Made by a program: the position numbers and the translations under genes. 64,000 nt of DNA from Acinetobacter sp. WCHAc010034 (GTDB lineage Bacteria > Pseudomonadota > Gammaproteobacteria > Pseudomonadales > Moraxellaceae). The notes beneath the pieces are model-generated. The model did not search any database. It was not told the origin of the DNA and saw only the letters and a program-made list of their open reading frames with translations. Position 1 is the stretch's first letter. Each line of letters begins with the position of its first letter. Location: positions 2,232,001-2,296,000 of the forward strand of contig NZ_CP032279.1 of the NCBI RefSeq assembly GCF_001696615.3. The letters run 5' to 3'. Shown here piece by piece: positions 62,097 to 64,000 of this stretch.

Positions 62097-62573
62097 TTAT
62101 ATGGTTTGCAAAAAGAAGAACAGTACAATAGCTCCAAAAATCCCGCTTAAAATCAGCCAGTCTTTTTTGCGCATATCCGCAAGGCGGATCACCGAAAGAT
62201 AAATACTGCTGAAAAAAACCAAAACAAAAATCAGCAGAACCAGCGGATTGTTGAAGAAAAACTTGGTGATGCCAAACAGCACAAAAATGACGGCGCTTGA
62301 AAGCCAATACAGCAAAGCTAAAACAAATTTATTGATTGATAAATTGCGGACAGAGCGGTCTAAGCGGGGCAGGGTCACGCCCAGCACAATCAGCCCTGCA
62401 AAACCGCCCAAAATAGTGATAATCATAAAGAATAGGCCGCTCATATCCGGTTTGGCCTGTATATGCGGATGGAGCTTCCATAGCCCATAGCTGAATGCCA
62501 GCAAAAGGGCGTGGCAAAGCGCAAGGCAGGCATCTATTCGGTAAAACTTTTTAATTGGAGAGGCATTCATCAT
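62097..62573 (-). CDS. Four-helix membrane protein, unknown
   Basis: A 158 aa protein with four hydrophobic segments at about 14-34, 45-68, 80-100 and 108-128, plus a fifth at the C-terminus (WLILSGIFGAIVLFFFL). A basic motif KKDW precedes the last. It predicts an inner-membrane protein with no family I recognise. It lies directly downstream of the glyS terminator and belongs to the segment between the two glyS ends. Confidence 0.7.
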   Translation of the reverse strand: MMNASPIKKFYRIDACLALCHALLLAFSYGLWKLHPHIQAKPDMSGLFFMIITILGGFAGLIVLGVTLPRLDRSVRNLSINKFVLALLYWLSSAVIFVLFGITKFFFNNPLVLLIFVLVFFSSIYLSVIRLADMRKKDWLILSGIFGAIVLFFFLQTI

Positions 62574-62606
62574 TATGGCTGCTGATTTATTCTTAATATT
62601 AAAAAA

Positions 62607-62632
62607 CCCCGCTATTTCTAGCAGGGTTTTAA
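62607..62632 (-). terminator. Terminator of glyS
   Basis: Stem AAAACCCCGCT / AGCAGGGTTTT with one mismatch and loop ATTTCT-type, followed on the minus strand by TTTTTT. Confidence 0.75.
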
Positions 62633-62651
62633 TTTTATTTCAAATATGCGC

Positions 62652-64000
62652 TTAGTGCTGCAGCACCGAAATATCGGCAACTTTAGTGAATAAATCACGC
62701 AGCTGAGCAAGCAGGCGCAAGCGGTTGGCTTTCAGTTCCGCATCATCCGCCATCACCATTACACCGTCAAAGAAGGCATCGACAGGCGCGCGCAGGGCAG
62801 CCAGCGCAGACAAGGCTGCGGTGTAGTCCTTGGCAGCAAATAACGGCTCTACCGCAGGGGTGATTTTCGCAAGCTCAGCGAATAATGCTTTTTCAGCATC
62901 TTCAACCAGGCTGGCTTCAACCACGGCGCCTTCAGGCGCAGCTTCTTTAGCCAAAATGTTGGCAACGCGCTTGTTGGCTGCGGCAAGGGCTGCTGCTTCA
63001 GGCAAGGCGCGGAAGTGATTCACCGCATTCACGCGCTTGTCAAAATCCAGCGGAGATTTCGGCGACAGCGCCTGAACCGCTTGAATCACATCAACCGCAA
63101 CGCCTTGGTCTTCATACTTGGCGCGGTAGCGGCCTTCAAGGAATGCAACAGCATCCGCCAAAGTCTTCGCATGGTCTTTCAGCACATCGCCATAGGCCTG
63201 AAGCGCAAGCTTGATCAGGTCTTCAATCGACACATCAAGATTGTTTTCAGTTACAAGGCGCAGGATGCCAATTGCGGAGCGGCGCAGCGCAAACGGGTCT
63301 TTAGAGCCTGTCGGCGCTTGGCCAATGCCGAAAATGCCGGTCAGGGTATCTAGGCGGTCAGCAAGGGCAATGGTGGTGCCGGTTTTGGTTTTCGGCAAAA
63401 CATCGCCCGCGAATTTAGGCAGATACTGCTCGCCTAAAGACTCAGCCACTTCATCATTTTCGCCTTCAATGCGCGCATAGTAAGTGCCTGCAATGCCCTG
63501 AAGCTCTGGGAATTCACCCACCAGCTCAGAGGTTAAGTCGCATTTGGCAAGAAGGGCTGCTTTTTCAGCATCTTCCGCCTTAGCGCCGGTAATTGGCGCC
63601 AGGGCAGCAGCCAGCTTGGCAATGCGTTCAGACTTGTTCCACAGCGTGCCTAATTCCGCCTGGAAAACCATGTTGGCAAGTTTTTCCTTGCGCGAAGCCA
63701 AAGGCTGCTTCTGATCCTGCAGGAAGAAGAATTCAGCGTCAGACAGGCGCGGACGGACAACTTTTTCGTTGCCTTCAATAATCTGCGCCGGGTCTTTAGA
63801 CTCGATATTTGAAACCGTAATGAAGTACGGCTGCAGCTTATTGTCGCTGTTGACCAGGCAGAAATACTTCTGGTTGTCCTGCATGGTGGTGATCAAGGCT
63901 TCTTGCGGCACGGCAAGGAAGCGTTCTTCAAAGCTGGCGCGCAGCGCAACTGGCCATTCCACCAATGCCGTCACTTCGTCACGCAGGTCTGCAGGCACAA
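62652..64000 (-). CDS. glyS: Glycyl-tRNA synthetase beta subunit (partial)
   Basis: The C-terminal 448 aa of GlyS, read into the right edge of the window; the N-terminal third lies outside. The beta subunit of the alpha2beta2 glycyl-tRNA synthetase carries the tRNA-binding parts. Conserved stretches include [50 protein letters not shown] and a C-terminal anticodon-binding-like region ending in SVLQH. The intact 3' end has a terminator at 62607-62632. A diverged copy of this 3' end is found at 60919-61033. Confidence 0.97.
   Translation of the reverse strand, partial: VPADLRDEVTALVEWPVALRASFEERFLAVPQEALITTMQDNQKYFCLVNSDNKLQPYFITVSNIESKDPAQIIEGNEKVVRPRLSDAEFFFLQDQKQPLASRKEKLANMVFQAELGTLWNKSERIAKLAAALAPITGAKAEDAEKAALLAKCDLTSELVGEFPELQGIAGTYYARIEGENDEVAESLGEQYLPKFAGDVLPKTKTGTTIALADRLDTLTGIFGIGQAPTGSKDPFALRRSAIGILRLVTENNLDVSIEDLIKLALQAYGDVLKDHAKTLADAVAFLEGRYRAKYEDQGVAVDVIQAVQALSPKSPLDFDKRVNAVNHFRALPEAAALAAANKRVANILAKEAAPEGAVVEASLVEDAEKALFAELAKITPAVEPLFAAKDYTAALSALAALRAPVDAFFDGVMVMADDAELKANRLRLLAQLRDLFTKVADISVLQH

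Noticed and set aside
1..64000. CRISPR array, tRNA, rRNA or transposase gene
   Set aside because: No regularly spaced repeats, cloverleaf-like sequences or transposase-like frames were found on reading both strands.

Overview
The window reads as a chromosomal segment of an Acinetobacter-like gammaproteobacterium (Moraxellaceae). The pointers are a FFLEELY-type protein, a two-domain polyphosphate:AMP phosphotransferase of the type described in Acinetobacter johnsonii, gspF and gspG standing alone as a pair, an ompR gene beside tex, and the general protein style. The coding DNA looks more GC-rich than the low-40s percent usual in the genus, while many intergenic stretches and a few short lipoprotein genes are clearly AT-rich. 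I assign no species.

Layout, left to right. 0-5 kb: ompR (-), tex (+), a small membrane protein and a patatin-like phospholipase (-). 5.2-8 kb: an outer-membrane barrel gene with a large lipoprotein gene upstream of it, neither with a recognised function. 8.4-11.7 kb: ubiE-ubiJ-ubiB for ubiquinone. 11.8-14.7 kb: the FFLEELY protein, the polyphosphate:AMP phosphotransferase and an unknown protein. 14.8-24.6 kb: recC-recB-recD. 24.6-25.4 kb: a gene-free interval with a candidate small RNA between two near-identical palindromes. 25.4-29.4 kb: rpsO, pnp and a CorA-type transporter. 29.5-32.8 kb: cbpA-cbpM, ydcH and two DUF2147 paralogues. 32.8-33.7 kb: a gene-free block of structured and repeated DNA. 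33.7-38.8 kb: hslO, a Kef-type antiporter and priA. 38.9-41.2 kb: gspF, gspG and a small membrane protein. 41.4-43.8 kb: corC-lnt. 44-45.5 kb: tusA and two AT-rich lipoproteins. 45.6-54.9 kb: ETF:ubiquinone oxidoreductase, a DUF1285 protein, murI, a DUF4062 protein, hemH, a metallo-beta-lactamase-fold hydrolase, yacG, a TrmB-like methyltransferase, a BaiN-like flavoprotein and a GFA protein. 54.9-60.7 kb: lipoproteins, a methyltransferase, an alpha/beta hydrolase, a D-2-hydroxyacid dehydrogenase and small envelope proteins. 60.9-64 kb: a broken copy of the 3' end of glyS, two unknown genes, then the real glyS running off the right edge.

Most genes are housekeeping: DNA repair and restart (RecBCD, PriA), RNA and translation (S15, PNPase, GlyS, Tex), respiration and cofactors (UbiEJB, ETF-QO, HemH, TusA), envelope (Lnt, MurI, GspFG, CorC) and chaperones (CbpA/CbpM, Hsp33). 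The unusual content lies between them. (i) A dispersed element of about 300 bp occurs twice in opposite orientation; it has terminal inverted repeats, and one end forms a rho-independent terminator for the adjacent gene. (ii) A decayed duplicate of the glyS 3' end brackets a two-gene insertion next to intact glyS. (iii) A candidate small RNA of about 90 nt lies downstream of recD, flanked by paired palindromes. (iv) A DUF4062 protein stands alone among housekeeping genes. I did not find a CRISPR array, tRNA, rRNA or transposase gene.
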